From: Brevibacillus sp.
GTDB taxonomy: Bacteria > Bacillota > Bacilli > Brevibacillales > Brevibacillaceae
Assembly (NCBI GenBank): GCA_017656235.1
Contig: JACDOF010000002.1
Location: 1 to 64,000 of the forward strand
Direction of reading: 5' to 3'
Length of the DNA: 64,000 bases
Below the pieces are notes generated by a model. That model was given only the letters and a program-made list of their open reading frames with translations. It searched no databases and was not told the origin of the DNA. Every line of letters begins with the position of its first letter. The first letter of the stretch is position 1. Positions 52,753 to 61,955 of this stretch are shown one piece after another. A program made the position numbers and the translations under genes.

Positions 52753-53610
52753 ATGTCAGGCAAGATCTCCATCGGTGTATGCGGCTGGGGCGATCATCAC
52801 GACTTGTATGCGAGCAGCGTCAAACCGCGAGAAAAGCTGTCCGTATACGCCAGCCACTTTCCAATCGTGGAGCTGGACAGCTCCTTTTATGCCATTTTAC
52901 CACAGAAGAACTACGAAACCTGGGTGCAGGACACGCCGAAGCAGTTCGGCTTCATCGTCAAACCGCATCAGGCAATGACCGGCCATCAACGAGGTACGGA
53001 AGAGAAGCAAAGCAGGCTGGACATGTTTCGTCGTTTTGAGGAAAGCATTCAACCGCTTGTTGCGGCGGCTAAGTTGAAGGCGATTTTGTTCCAGTTTCCT
53101 CCCTGGTTTGAGTTGAAGAAGGAAAATGTCAACTACGTGCAGTGGTGTGTACAAACATATGCGCGTTATCCAATCGCTGTCGAGTTCCGTCACCGCAGTT
53201 GGTTTGAAGAGCCGTACCGGCAGAAGACCCTTTCCTTTCTTCGCATGATCGGGGCCATTCACGTCGTCTGTGACGAACCACAGGTGGGGACGGGATGTGT
53301 GCCGATCGTGCCGGAGGTTACGTCGCCCCGGCTGTCACTGGTTCGCTTCCACGGGCGCAACACTGCCGGTTGGCGCGATCCGGGGCCGGGTCAGAACTGG
53401 CGTGACGTTCGCTACCTGTACAAGTACAGCGAGGAGGAACTGCTGGAATGGCGTCCGCGCATCGAGCAGTTGGCGCAGAATGCGGAAGAAGTCTGCATTT
53501 TGTTCAACAACAACTCCGGCGGCGACGCTGTCAGCAACGCCAAGCAGATGATCGAACTGCTCGGCGCTTACCCGGAGGGACTCAATCCGCGGCAGATGGA
53601 ACTGTTCTAA
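52753..53610 (+). CDS. yunF: DUF72 family protein (YunF-like)
   Basis: 285 residues. DUF72 shows a TIM-barrel-like pattern: IGVCGWGDHHDLY at the start, FPIVELDSSFYAILPQKNYETW, FIVKPHQAMTGH, LFQFPPWFELKKENV, and VEFRHRSWF. Function is not established for the family. Its neighbours TauE, YunD and YunC are in the same order as in Bacillus (yunF-E-D-C), which supports the assignment. It has only a weak ribosome site (GAGG). Start ATG 52753. Confidence 0.85.
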   Translation: MSGKISIGVCGWGDHHDLYASSVKPREKLSVYASHFPIVELDSSFYAILPQKNYETWVQDTPKQFGFIVKPHQAMTGHQRGTEEKQSRLDMFRRFEESIQPLVAAAKLKAILFQFPPWFELKKENVNYVQWCVQTYARYPIAVEFRHRSWFEEPYRQKTLSFLRMIGAIHVVCDEPQVGTGCVPIVPEVTSPRLSLVRFHGRNTAGWRDPGPGQNWRDVRYLYKYSEEELLEWRPRIEQLAQNAEEVCILFNNNSGGDAVSNAKQMIELLGAYPEGLNPRQMELF

Positions 53611-53638
53611 AATAGCTGACACCAGAGGAGAGAAACGC

Positions 53639-54460
53639 ATGTCATGGCTTAGTGTTTTGTTTATTTTAATCGGGTTGACAGCCGGGGCGATCGGCAGTCT
53701 GGTCGGCATCGGCGGCGGCTTGTTCTTTGTTCCGGCCCTGCTTTACTTTGTCAATCAGTACGAACCAGGCAGCATGATGCCGCAGATGGCCTCGGCCACT
53801 TCGCTTTTGGTCATCGTCGTCACTGCCCTTTCATCCACCCTGGCCTATCTAAAACAAGGTGTTGTGGATAAACAAAGCGGTTGGCTGTTCTTTGCAGCCA
53901 GCGCGCCGGGGGCAGTGGTAGGGGTTTATGTGAACAAGCTGATACAGACGGACTCCTTTTATCTCTTGTTCGGGCTGTTTCAATTGGCGATGTTTGCCCT
54001 GATCAATGTAAAGGATAAACTAAAGCCCCGACCGATTGGATGGAGCGTACGGCGTGTTTTCGTCGATGCCGACGGCGTTACATACGAGTACGGATACAAG
54101 CGCTGGGCAGCCTTGGCGGTGGCGTTTTCCGTCGGATTGACGTCCAGTCTGTTCGGAGTGGGCGGCGGCCTCTTAATGGTTCCGGCGATGATCGTACTCT
54201 TTCGTTTTCCGCCCCACGTGGCGGCGGCGACGTCGATGTTCGTCATTTTTTTGTCTGCCGTTGTCGGCAGCGTCACCAATCTGGCTTACGGGCATGTCGA
54301 CTGGCTGTACGTCCTGCTGCTTTCGCCTGGCGCCTGGGTAGGCGGCAAGCTGGGTGCGCTGATAGCCAGGCGATTGAAAGGAAGGACGCTGGTCCACATC
54401 CTGCGACTCTTGATCCTGGGCGTTGCCCTGTACATGATAGGAAAAGCGTTTTTGGCATAG
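53639..54460 (+). CDS. yunE: TauE/SafE family membrane transporter (YunE-like)
   Basis: 273 residues with about eight membrane helices in two halves, each starting with a glycine-rich repeat (GSLVGIGGGLFFVPALL and SLFGVGGGLLMVPAMI). This duplicated motif marks the TauE/SafE family of sulfite/sulfonate or organic-anion exporters. A soluble loop (about 125-160, IGWSVRRVFVDADGVTYEYG) separates the halves. The substrate is not known. It follows yunF by 28 bases. Confidence 0.88.
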   Translation: MSWLSVLFILIGLTAGAIGSLVGIGGGLFFVPALLYFVNQYEPGSMMPQMASATSLLVIVVTALSSTLAYLKQGVVDKQSGWLFFAASAPGAVVGVYVNKLIQTDSFYLLFGLFQLAMFALINVKDKLKPRPIGWSVRRVFVDADGVTYEYGYKRWAALAVAFSVGLTSSLFGVGGGLLMVPAMIVLFRFPPHVAAATSMFVIFLSAVVGSVTNLAYGHVDWLYVLLLSPGAWVGGKLGALIARRLKGRTLVHILRLLILGVALYMIGKAFLA

Positions 54461-54488
54461 CTTGTAGAAAAGGGGGAGGGGAGCAGCA

Positions 54489-55919
54489 GTGGCTTGTACA
54501 AGTACCTTGCACATTTTCCACACGAATGACATCCACAGCTATTTTGAACGCATGCCGCAGATTGCCGCGTGCCTCAAAGTGGAGCGTTCGAAGTGGGAAC
54601 AGCGCGGCGATCACGTGCTGTCGGTGGACATTGGCGATCATGCTGACCGCTCCCGGATGAAGACAGAAGCAACCTGGGGTAGAGCCAATGTAGAGATCTT
54701 GAACCAAAGCGGCTACCAATACGTCACGATAGGCAACAACGAAGGGCTTACCTTTCCCAAAGAGCAGTTGAATCTCCTGTATCAGGATGCGTCTTTTTCG
54801 GTCATCGTCAGCAACCTGGTGGATGGTACAACCGGGCAGCCGCCTGCCTGGGCCGTACCTTACGCCATTCACGAGTGGGAAGGGTTCCGCGCGGCCATTC
54901 TTGGGGTGACGGCACCATTTGATACCTATTACCGGCTGCTGGGGTGGGAAGTGAAAGACCCTCTGGCGCTGATCAAGGGGCAGGTGCAGCAGCTTCGGGA
55001 CGAGGTGGATGCCGTTATTGTGCTCTCTCATCTCGGGTACTGGGCAGATAAGCAGTTGGCTAGCGAAGCAGACGGGATCGATGTCATTCTGGGCGGACAT
55101 ACGCATCATCTGCTGCCATACGGTGAACGGGTGGGTTCCACCCTGATCGCCCACGTGGGAAAGTTTGGCGAGTATGTTGGACATGTGCGGCTGGTGTTGG
55201 AGCACAAGGAACGGCGCGTACTGGAACAGGAAGCGGAGGTGCTGCCCGTCAGCCGGTATGAAGCCGATTCCGCCATTGAGGCTCTCATCGAGCGGGAAAG
55301 AGAGGCCGCTGATCGGGTATTGTCAGAGCCGGTGGCCAGATTGTCCCGTGAACTGCCCATTGACTGGGAACGGGAGTCGCCGTCCGCCTCGTTCCTGGCA
55401 GCCAGCCTGCGACAGTGGACGGGGGCGGAAATCGGGATGGCCAACAGCGGCTTGATGCTGATCCCGTTGTCGGAAGGGGAAGTGACACGAAAAGATTTGC
55501 TTGCCTGTGCTCCTCATCCGATCAAGCCCTGCGCCGTCACCCTGACCGGGGAACAGCTCTTGACGATTCTCAAACAGGCGATTCGCCCGGAGACAGTGGC
55601 GATGCCGCTGAAGGGATTCGGATTTCGCGGCAAAGTCACCGGCTGGATGGGTGTGGATGGACTGACTGTTTACTATACAGATGGCGTACAGCCGACCATT
55701 ACCCGTGTCGAGGTGGGAGATCAACCGCTTTCGCCCACCCGTGAGTACCGCGTCGCAACGGTAGACATGTTTTTGTTCAACCACCTGTTTCCCGTCTTTC
55801 ACAAGGGGAAGGACCAGCGCTTCTACCTTCCGGAGGTGCTGCGGGAAGTACTGGCACAGACGATCCGCCACAAGGAATTGATTGACGCCAGTTTTGCACC
55901 ACGCTGGATTCGTAACTAG
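54489..55919 (+). CDS. yunD: 5'-nucleotidase-family metallophosphatase (YunD-like)
   Basis: 476 residues. The calcineurin-like metallophosphatase domain comes first: LHIFHTNDIHSYFE, SVDIGDHADRS, GNNEGLTFP (Asn/His ligand), LSHLGYWADKQL and GGHTHHLLPYG. The 5'-nucleotidase C-terminal domain follows (from about 290: ESPSASFLAASLRQWTGAEIGM and GFRGKVTGWMGVDG). There is no signal peptide, unlike exported 5'-nucleotidases, so it should act in the cytoplasm on nucleotides or sugar phosphates. GTG start with GGAGGGG upstream. Confidence 0.9.
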   Translation: MACTSTLHIFHTNDIHSYFERMPQIAACLKVERSKWEQRGDHVLSVDIGDHADRSRMKTEATWGRANVEILNQSGYQYVTIGNNEGLTFPKEQLNLLYQDASFSVIVSNLVDGTTGQPPAWAVPYAIHEWEGFRAAILGVTAPFDTYYRLLGWEVKDPLALIKGQVQQLRDEVDAVIVLSHLGYWADKQLASEADGIDVILGGHTHHLLPYGERVGSTLIAHVGKFGEYVGHVRLVLEHKERRVLEQEAEVLPVSRYEADSAIEALIEREREAADRVLSEPVARLSRELPIDWERESPSASFLAASLRQWTGAEIGMANSGLMLIPLSEGEVTRKDLLACAPHPIKPCAVTLTGEQLLTILKQAIRPETVAMPLKGFGFRGKVTGWMGVDGLTVYYTDGVQPTITRVEVGDQPLSPTREYRVATVDMFLFNHLFPVFHKGKDQRFYLPEVLREVLAQTIRHKELIDASFAPRWIRN

Positions 55920-55973
55920 ACAGCAACTGGGTTACCCTAAATGATGAATTCGCGAGGTGGGGTGAACATTTAC

Positions 55974-56210
55974 ATGCGTTTTGTCGATCGACTCTACGAG
56001 CTGTACAAGGGACATTTTAACGGGGATGAAGAAGACATCGTCGCAATCGTCGTGGGCATTCTCCAAGATCATTCGCGTGAGGATCTCCATCGATTGATTG
56101 AGGACATGGATTCGGAGGAACTGTTTCACATGGTCGCCATGTACCTGATTGAAATGATGAAGCGAAAAGTCGCCATGGATGACGAAGGAACAAAAATGAT
56201 CGTCCACTGA
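55974..56210 (+). CDS. Small acidic cytoplasmic protein, 78 residues (DUF6154-like)
   Basis: Wholly helical and acidic: MRFVDRLYELYKGHFNGDEE, then DLHRLIEDMDSEELFHMVAMYLIEM. It resembles a small Bacillus family of unknown role that I remember only roughly (DUF6154). The ATG at 55974 has GGGGTGA eight bases upstream, a better site than the two upstream candidates. It lies between yunD and yunC, which suggests but does not prove a shared function. Confidence 0.65.
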   Translation: MRFVDRLYELYKGHFNGDEEDIVAIVVGILQDHSREDLHRLIEDMDSEELFHMVAMYLIEMMKRKVAMDDEGTKMIVH

Positions 56211-56281
56211 AAGCCTGCCGGGAATCACACTTTCCGGACACGACACATAGGGTATGGTAATCCAAGGAACGGAGGTATCGT

Positions 56282-56584
56282 ATGATTGACGTACAGCCGC
56301 TTTCTTTTCCGGAAGGGACAGCCCTGGCCATTACGGTTCGGCTTCCCAAAACCACCTTGCTCGTCGTAACCACGGAAAAGGGCTACATCATGTGCGGTGC
56401 ACTGGATGTTGCCCTGCTGAACCAAAAGCTGGCCGACCGCCAAATATTGGCCGGGCGTGCCGTCGGGGTCAAGACGATTCAGGAACTGCTCGACGCTCCG
56501 CTTGAATCGGTCACAACGGCAGCGGAAGCAATGGGCATCACGGTGGGAATGAAAGGAAGAGAGGCGATTCGCAAGCTGTTCTAG
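56282..56584 (+). CDS. yunC: DUF1805 family protein (YunC-like)
   Basis: 100 residues. VRLPKTTLLVVTTEKGYIMCGALDVALLN and ADRQILAGRAVGVKTIQELLDAP are the DUF1805 pattern. A structure of YunC is known but its function is not. GGAGG stands six bases before the ATG. It continues the yunF-E-D-C order. Confidence 0.9.
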   Translation: MIDVQPLSFPEGTALAITVRLPKTTLLVVTTEKGYIMCGALDVALLNQKLADRQILAGRAVGVKTIQELLDAPLESVTTAAEAMGITVGMKGREAIRKLF

Positions 56585-56778
56585 CAAATGAACAGTGATC
56601 CCCACAGAGCGGGACGACCGCTTGCTGGAATGAATCGGACATTCTCCGGTTTGGCCTGCGGAAAGCTCGGCTCACAGTGGAGGATCTTTTTTTGTTCGGG
56701 GAAAAAGACTCCCTTCTGTCCAAGGAATGAAGTATAATGTCGAAAAGGGTGAAAAACGGTTTACCGGGGAGAGGACGT

Positions 56779-57873
56779 ATGAGACTGATTTCCGTCAATC
56801 GCTGCCAACCTGGGGAAAAGCTGGCCAAACCGATTTACACCAGCACGGGAACGACCTTGATTGGAGCGGGTGTCTCTTTAACCCAGAAAATGCTGGATCG
56901 GCTAAAAGAATTACAGATCACATCCATCTACATAGAAGACAAGTGGACCAGCGACATCGTCGTGAAGGATGCCATTTCGGAAGATACGCGGCGGGAAGCG
57001 ATGACGGTGATTACAACCGCTTTTCAAAGTTTTCAGGCCGAACCGGGGAAATGGCGGCAGTTGTTTGTCAACCAGCAGGTGGCCAAGCAATTCCGTCAAG
57101 TGATGGGCTCCGTCATCGACGAGATGAAACAGAACCGGACGGCCCTCAACCTGTTGGGCAGTGTCTGTGTCGTGGATCACTATATTTTCTCCCACTCCTT
57201 TCACGTTGCCCTTTACACGACGTCACTCGGAATGAAGCTGGGATGGGGAGAGCGGGAATTGATTGAAGTGGGCATGGGAGCGATGCTGCACGATGTGGGC
57301 AAGATGGCGATTCCCCTTGATATCCTGATGAAGCCCGGCAGGCTGACCGAGCAGGAGTACGACCTGGTCAAGCGGCACACGGAGTACGGATTCGAGCTGC
57401 TGCGCAAACAGGAAGAGCTCTCGCTATTGATCGCCCACTGCGCCTATCAGCATCACGAACGGTGCGACGGCTCTGGTTATCCGCGTCAACTGAAGGAGCA
57501 GGAAATCCACCCCTACGCCAAGATGCTTGCGGTTTGTGACGTCTTCGACGCTTTGACCACACACCGCTCGTACCGCCAGGCGATGCTGCCTCATACGGCA
57601 ATGGAACTCTTGATGTCCGGGGCCGGCAAGCTGTTTCATGAGGAGTTTGTCTGCGCATTTCGCGATACAATCGCCCTCTATCCGATTGGACTGACCGTAC
57701 AGCTGTCCACCGGGGAAGAAGGCGTCGTCGTAGACTACAACCGGGGGGCGCCCAGCCGCCCGGTCGTGCGAGTATTGAAAGATCCGTCCGGGCGAGCGGT
57801 AGCTGTCCCCTACGAAATCGACTTGTCCAAACATCTGAATGTCATGATCACCTCCTGCGATTTGTTCGCCTGA
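56779..57873 (+). CDS. HD-GYP domain phosphodiesterase-like protein
   Basis: 364 residues. An N-terminal domain (about 1-110) typical of Bacillota HD-GYP proteins leads to the HD-GYP core: FSHSFHVALYTTSLG (first histidine), MLHDVGKMAIPLDIL (HD pair), HTEYGFELL, HHERCDGSGYPRQL and CDVFDALTTHRSYR. The GYP part reads GSGYP with DGSGYP, fitting metal-dependent cyclic-di-GMP or related nucleotide hydrolysis. No sensor domain or membrane helix is seen. The ATG at 56779 follows GGGGAGAGG; the longer start is unlikely. Confidence 0.9.
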   Translation: MRLISVNRCQPGEKLAKPIYTSTGTTLIGAGVSLTQKMLDRLKELQITSIYIEDKWTSDIVVKDAISEDTRREAMTVITTAFQSFQAEPGKWRQLFVNQQVAKQFRQVMGSVIDEMKQNRTALNLLGSVCVVDHYIFSHSFHVALYTTSLGMKLGWGERELIEVGMGAMLHDVGKMAIPLDILMKPGRLTEQEYDLVKRHTEYGFELLRKQEELSLLIAHCAYQHHERCDGSGYPRQLKEQEIHPYAKMLAVCDVFDALTTHRSYRQAMLPHTAMELLMSGAGKLFHEEFVCAFRDTIALYPIGLTVQLSTGEEGVVVDYNRGAPSRPVVRVLKDPSGRAVAVPYEIDLSKHLNVMITSCDLFA

Positions 57874-57927
57874 CAGTTGGAGGTAACCTGCTTTCAGCGT
57901 TTGCCCGGCGGCGTCTACCGGTGAGCG

Positions 57928-58164
57928 TTACGCCCGCCCATTCAGCATCATGAGCAGTTTTTTATTTCGTTCGGCCTGTTCCGCTTCTGCGGCCAGGTCG
58001 TATTTTTTTAGCAGGTGAAACACTTCGTTCAATGCTGGTTGCGGCTGCGGGCGAGAGAGCCAGCCGGCCAGTGCCAGGTACAGATCGTGCGGCAAATGTT
58101 CCTGCTGTGCGCTCAACTTGCTGCGGACATCTTCCTGACTATGGTCAAGTTTGCATTCCCCCAT
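57928..58164 (-). CDS. Small hypothetical protein, 78 residues
   Basis: Helical, charged and soluble (KLDHSQEDVRSKLSAQQEHL, then LLKKYDLAAEAEQAERNKKL). One cysteine near the start. I do not recognise it. AGGAGG lies eight bases before the ATG at 58164, a strong site; a TTG at 58182 would include that site. It stands between the HD-GYP gene (convergent) and the sigma/anti-sigma operon, and its own control is not visible. Confidence 0.65.
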   Translation of the reverse strand: MGECKLDHSQEDVRSKLSAQQEHLPHDLYLALAGWLSRPQPQPALNEVFHLLKKYDLAAEAEQAERNKKLLMMLNGRA

Positions 58165-58386
58165 CAGAGATCCTCCTTGCAAATATAGGATACCCTTATC
58201 GTACCATAACAGGTATGGAAGAGCAGCCGCTTCCCCGTCCGTAACAATTGGTCGACGAAGAGGCGCTGTCCCGAGTAAGCACGATTGCAGACGAGTTGGT
58301 TCAGGTAACCAGCCGGCTGACTGGCAGGAAAGGGTAGTCGGCTGGCACCGTGAGGTTACCGGTACGCCCCGAGAGGCGGGGCGACA

Positions 58387-59097
58387 TCACTTCAGATTGA
58401 GAAAGATCGTGTCGGGGCCGGTCGGGCTGAAGCTGCCCCCCTTGGGTTCGATGGTGATGGCGATGTTTTCTGCCTGACGCAGCTCCCCGCCGCGAAAGTA
58501 AAGGTGAGCGATCCCGTCTTTCCATCCGAGCAGGCCGACATGGGAACGTCTGTTTTCTGTAATGAACCAGACTTGATAGTCTTTTTCCACCAGCGGCGAC
58601 AGACCGTCGGTAAGGATCAGCAGCTCGTTGGACGCGTTGTTGATCCAGATGTATCCCTTCAGGTGGCCCGAGTCGACGGGAACGACGTGAAGGACGGTAT
58701 GCGGGTCCATCACCAGCGACATCTCCCGGGTTAGCACTTCGGTTGGCAATTCTGGCGGAACCGGATTCCCGCGAGGCAGGGCTAACAGACTGGCCGCACA
58801 AAGCGCCAGCACGGGTACGGCCCACCTCACTGCCGGTTTGGCAAAGATTCGCCGGCGGATGGTGGTGAGTCGGCTGCTCCAGGTAATCCGTCGCTTGAGT
58901 CGGTGCCTTATGGACGGAGATGGCATAGGGAGAGATGCGCCGTCTCCCAGCAGCGCCGACCACTCGCGATGGGAGGCCGAACACTTCTGGCAGTGGGGCA
59001 GGTGGAGCATGAGCCTGGCTTCCTTGTCGGCGGACAGCTTGCCCAAGACCAGATCAATCACTTCTTCTTCCCGCCAGCTGCAGGATGCGTTAGTCAT
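58387..59097 (-). CDS. Membrane anti-sigma factor with zinc-finger (ZAS) domain
   Basis: 236 residues. The N-terminal zinc-binding anti-sigma domain has HLPHCQKC (H-x3-C-x2-C, near 38-45). One membrane helix (AVPVLALCAASLLALP, near 95-112) follows. The outer C-terminal part (about 120-236; VPVDSGHLKGYIWINNASNE, YQVWFITENRRSHVGLLGW) is like the RskA/DUF sensor region. It should hold the ECF sigma factor at the membrane until a signal arrives. The ATG at 59097 overlaps the sigma gene by eight bases, and GGAGGTG is in front, so synthesis is coupled. Confidence 0.88.
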   Translation of the reverse strand: MTNASCSWREEEVIDLVLGKLSADKEARLMLHLPHCQKCSASHREWSALLGDGASLPMPSPSIRHRLKRRITWSSRLTTIRRRIFAKPAVRWAVPVLALCAASLLALPRGNPVPPELPTEVLTREMSLVMDPHTVLHVVPVDSGHLKGYIWINNASNELLILTDGLSPLVEKDYQVWFITENRRSHVGLLGWKDGIAHLYFRGGELRQAENIAITIEPKGGSFSPTGPDTIFLNLK

Positions 59098-59683
59098 GCT
59101 TTTTGGCACCTCCTGACGGTTCCAGCCACCCCAACTGACTCAATTGTTTGCGGATGTTGCCGATCCCGTAACGCACCAGCGACTTGATGGTGCCAAGCGG
59201 GCGGTTCATTTTTTCCGACAGTTCCCGGTGCGTCTGCGCCTCATAGTACATACCGTGGATGGCGCGTCTTTGCGGCTCGGGGAGTTTGCCGAGCGCGCTG
59301 CGCAGAGCCTCCCGGTCAAGACGACACAACACGTGCTCTTCGGGCGTGGCGGTTTCCAATTGATGTTCCAGGCGTGAATCGGGAACGGTTTCCACAACGA
59401 CACGGCGTTTTCGCCTTAGCCGATCCAGCGAGCGGCTTCGAGCCTTGACGGCCAACCAGGCCTCCACGCTGCCGCGGTTGGGGTCGAACTGACCTGCTTT
59501 TTTCCACACCTCGAGGAAAATGTCGTGACAGACATCTTCCGCTTCCATCCGATCCCCGATAACCCGCTGGGCAATGTGCAGAACCAAAGGTGCATATTGC
59601 TCGTAAAACGCTTCAAAGGCAGCGACTGATCCGTTTGCCGTCTCGCTGAGCAGCCGTTCCGCGTCCAGGTCCGGGTGGGGCAA
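59090..59683 (-). CDS. ECF sigma factor (RNA polymerase sigma-70 family)
   Basis: 197 residues with region 2 (APLVLHIAQRVIGDRMEAEDVCHDIFLEVWKKA, 30-62) and region 4 (LPEPQRRAIHGMYYEAQTHRELSEKMNRPLGTIKSLV, about 135-175). Region 3 is missing, as in ECF factors. It directs RNA polymerase to stress or surface genes and usually to its own promoter. The start is TTG 59683 with GGAGGTGA seven bases upstream. The anti-sigma gene follows with overlap. The divergent NEW3-ABC operon 170 bases away is a candidate target. Confidence 0.93.
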   Translation of the reverse strand: MPHPDLDAERLLSETANGSVAAFEAFYEQYAPLVLHIAQRVIGDRMEAEDVCHDIFLEVWKKAGQFDPNRGSVEAWLAVKARSRSLDRLRRKRRVVVETVPDSRLEHQLETATPEEHVLCRLDREALRSALGKLPEPQRRAIHGMYYEAQTHRELSEKMNRPLGTIKSLVRYGIGNIRKQLSQLGWLEPSGGAKKHD

Positions 59684-59852
59684 CGTCTGTCACCTCCGCT
59701 TAACGATTGCTATTACTACATGTAGCAAATTTTTTAGCCATTTAAAACCCCGCGGAAAATTTCATGTCATGAGGTAAATCCAACAGGTCATGTCGTGCGT
59801 ACTCTTCATGAATCAAGCAATATCGATCTGTTGGACAGGGGGAGAAAAAGAG
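59684..59852. promoter_or_regulatory. Divergent promoter region between the ECF sigma and NEW3 operons
   Basis: Contains the perfect palindrome CTACATGTAG near 59716-59725 and a direct repeat TCATGTC at 59762-59768 and 59788-59794, 26 bases apart. Neither strand shows a good sigma-A promoter, so ECF-type promoters or a bound regulator are possible. Confidence 0.4.
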
Positions 59853-61007
59853 ATGAGCATGAGATGGGCAAAACACTTGTCACTCGTACTGACACTTGTT
59901 CTGGGAGTGTTGGCCACGGGATGGGTTCCCGCACAGGCGGCGGGTGAGCTCACGTTGTACACTCCCTACACCAGTATCTCGGTTACGCCGGGGGAATCGA
60001 TCAACTACGACATCGAAGTGATTAACAACAGCCAGACCGTGCAGGAAACCGGGCTTGCCATCCAGGGTCTGCCGGACGGCTGGGAATACCAGTTGACGGC
60101 GGGAGGCTGGAGCATTCAGCGGCTCGCGGTGCTGCCTGACCAATCGCGCAATATCTCGCTGCAGGTGGATGTGCCGCTGGAGATTGACAAGGGGAGCTAC
60201 CGTTTTCAACTGGTGGCCGAGGGCAAGGGTTCTCTTCCGCTGACGGTTACCGTAACGGAGCAGGGAACCTTTAAAACGGAGCTGACCACTGAGCAACCCA
60301 ACATGCAGGGACACGCCAGTTCGTCGTTTAACTTTGAAGCGACCTTGCGCAACCGGACGGCGGACAAACAGCTCTACTCGCTGACGGCAGAGGCGCCGAA
60401 GGGTTGGGATGTGCAGTTCAAGGTGGATGGTAAAGCAGTGACGTCGGTCAGTGTGGAGCCGAACACGACCAAAGATATCGACATCGAGGTCTCCCCGCCG
60501 GAGGGAATCAAGCAAGGTTCGTATAAAATACCGGTTAAAGCGGCTACAAGTTCCACTTCGGCCGGCACCGAGTTTGAAGTGGTCATCACCGGAAACTATG
60601 ACATCGAGTTGAGCACGCCAACCGGTTTGTTGAGTACGGATGTAACGGCTGGCGGTGAACGGACTCTTACCCTCAAGGTTAGCAACACAGGTTCGGCTGA
60701 CCTGCATGACATTGAACTAAGCGCCGATACACCGGTCAACTGGGAAGTGACCTTCGAGCCAAAACGGATCAACAAGTTGGATGCAGGCCAATCGACAGAA
60801 GTAACGGCGACGATCAAGGCGGATGACCAGGCGATTGCCGGGGATTATGTTGTCAACATGACGGCCAGAGCACCGGAAGCCACTTCCGAGGCACAGTTCC
60901 GGGTCGCGGTCAAAACCTCGTTGTTGTGGGGCTGGCTGGGCGTGTTGATCATTCTGGGCGTCATTGGGGGAGTGTACTATCTGTTCCGTACCTACGGGAG
61001 GAGATAA
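59853..61007 (+). CDS. Membrane-anchored NEW3-domain surface protein
   Basis: 384 residues: a signal peptide (about 1-30, cut near AQAA), about three tandem Ig-like NEW3 modules (the start ELTLYTPYTSISVTPGESIN, then TFKTELTTEQPNMQGHASSS and IELSTPTGLLSTDVTAGGER), and a C-terminal membrane helix (LLWGWLGVLIILGVIGGVYY) with a basic tail. The bulk therefore faces outside. NEW3 domains occur with glycoside hydrolases and in ABC-linked surface proteins; a binding or sensing role for sugar or wall polymers is likely but unproved. The ATG at 59853 has GGGGGAG upstream. It is first in an operon with an ABC exporter. Confidence 0.85.
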   Translation: MSMRWAKHLSLVLTLVLGVLATGWVPAQAAGELTLYTPYTSISVTPGESINYDIEVINNSQTVQETGLAIQGLPDGWEYQLTAGGWSIQRLAVLPDQSRNISLQVDVPLEIDKGSYRFQLVAEGKGSLPLTVTVTEQGTFKTELTTEQPNMQGHASSSFNFEATLRNRTADKQLYSLTAEAPKGWDVQFKVDGKAVTSVSVEPNTTKDIDIEVSPPEGIKQGSYKIPVKAATSSTSAGTEFEVVITGNYDIELSTPTGLLSTDVTAGGERTLTLKVSNTGSADLHDIELSADTPVNWEVTFEPKRINKLDAGQSTEVTATIKADDQAIAGDYVVNMTARAPEATSEAQFRVAVKTSLLWGWLGVLIILGVIGGVYYLFRTYGRR

Positions 61008-61010
61008 GCG

Positions 61011-61955
61011 ATGAAACAGCCGATCATCGAGCTGACTGACCTGACCAAACGTTACGGAGAGCATACGGCGGTCGACGGCTTGACGCTGACGGTGAACCGC
61101 GGCGAAATATTCGGCCTGCTTGGTCCCAACGGTGCGGGAAAGTCGACGACCATTCTGATGATGCTGGGGTTGGCCGAGCCAACATCCGGATCGGTTTTTG
61201 TCTGCGGCATCAACTCGACCCGGCAGCCGATACTGGTCAAACGAAAAGTAGGCTATCTACCGGATGATGTCGGCTTTTACGAAGACATGACTGGTTTGGA
61301 AAACCTGCTGTACACGGCGAGGCTGAACGGACTCTCCCGCGTCCAGGCCGAAGAGCGTGCAGAAAAACTTCTGGAGCGGGTGGGGCTTCGCGAGGCAGCC
61401 CGGAAAAAGGCGGGTACCTACTCGCGCGGGATGCGGCAGCGGCTGGGTTTGGCCGATGTGCTGATCAAACAGCCGGAAGTGATCATCCTCGACGAACCGA
61501 CATTGGGGATCGACCCTGAGGGGGTTCGTGAATTCCTGCAGTTGATTCAGGCGCTGAGCCGGGATGAGGGGATTACCGTGCTGCTATCTTCGCACCACCT
61601 GCACCAGGTGCAGCAGATATGCGACAGAGTCGGCTTGTTTGTCGGTGGCAGGATGCTCGCCGAGGGCGATATCCACAGTTTGTCGCGGCAGCTCTTTTCC
61701 AAGGAACCAGTGGTCATTGAGACACAGGTATCGCCGGCTTCCCCCGCTCTCATTGACAAACTGCGGCAGATTGACGGAGTAAGCCGTGTGGAGCAGGATG
61801 GGGAAAAACTGGCTGTGCACTGCTTGAAAGACGTAACCGCGGTCATCTCCAGGACGATTGTGGAGAGCGATGCCGCACTGCTTCATTTGACGCAAAAAGA
61901 GTATGGACTGGATGAAATCTATCACCGCTACTTTGAAGGGAGGGGAGCGAGTTGA
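61011..61955 (+). CDS. ABC transporter ATP-binding protein (ABC-2 exporter type)
   Basis: 314 residues. Walker [10 protein letters not shown], the Q-loop [19 protein letters not shown], signature [15 protein letters not shown], Walker [16 protein letters not shown] and the H-loop LLSSHHLHQ are all present. The signature is SRGMRQR, usual for the DrrA/CcmA-like exporters. The C-terminal ~90 residues form the regulatory domain found in this group. It begins three bases after the NEW3 gene and overlaps the permease gene (TTGA), so all three are coupled. Confidence 0.93.
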   Translation: MKQPIIELTDLTKRYGEHTAVDGLTLTVNRGEIFGLLGPNGAGKSTTILMMLGLAEPTSGSVFVCGINSTRQPILVKRKVGYLPDDVGFYEDMTGLENLLYTARLNGLSRVQAEERAEKLLERVGLREAARKKAGTYSRGMRQRLGLADVLIKQPEVIILDEPTLGIDPEGVREFLQLIQALSRDEGITVLLSSHHLHQVQQICDRVGLFVGGRMLAEGDIHSLSRQLFSKEPVVIETQVSPASPALIDKLRQIDGVSRVEQDGEKLAVHCLKDVTAVISRTIVESDAALLHLTQKEYGLDEIYHRYFEGRGAS

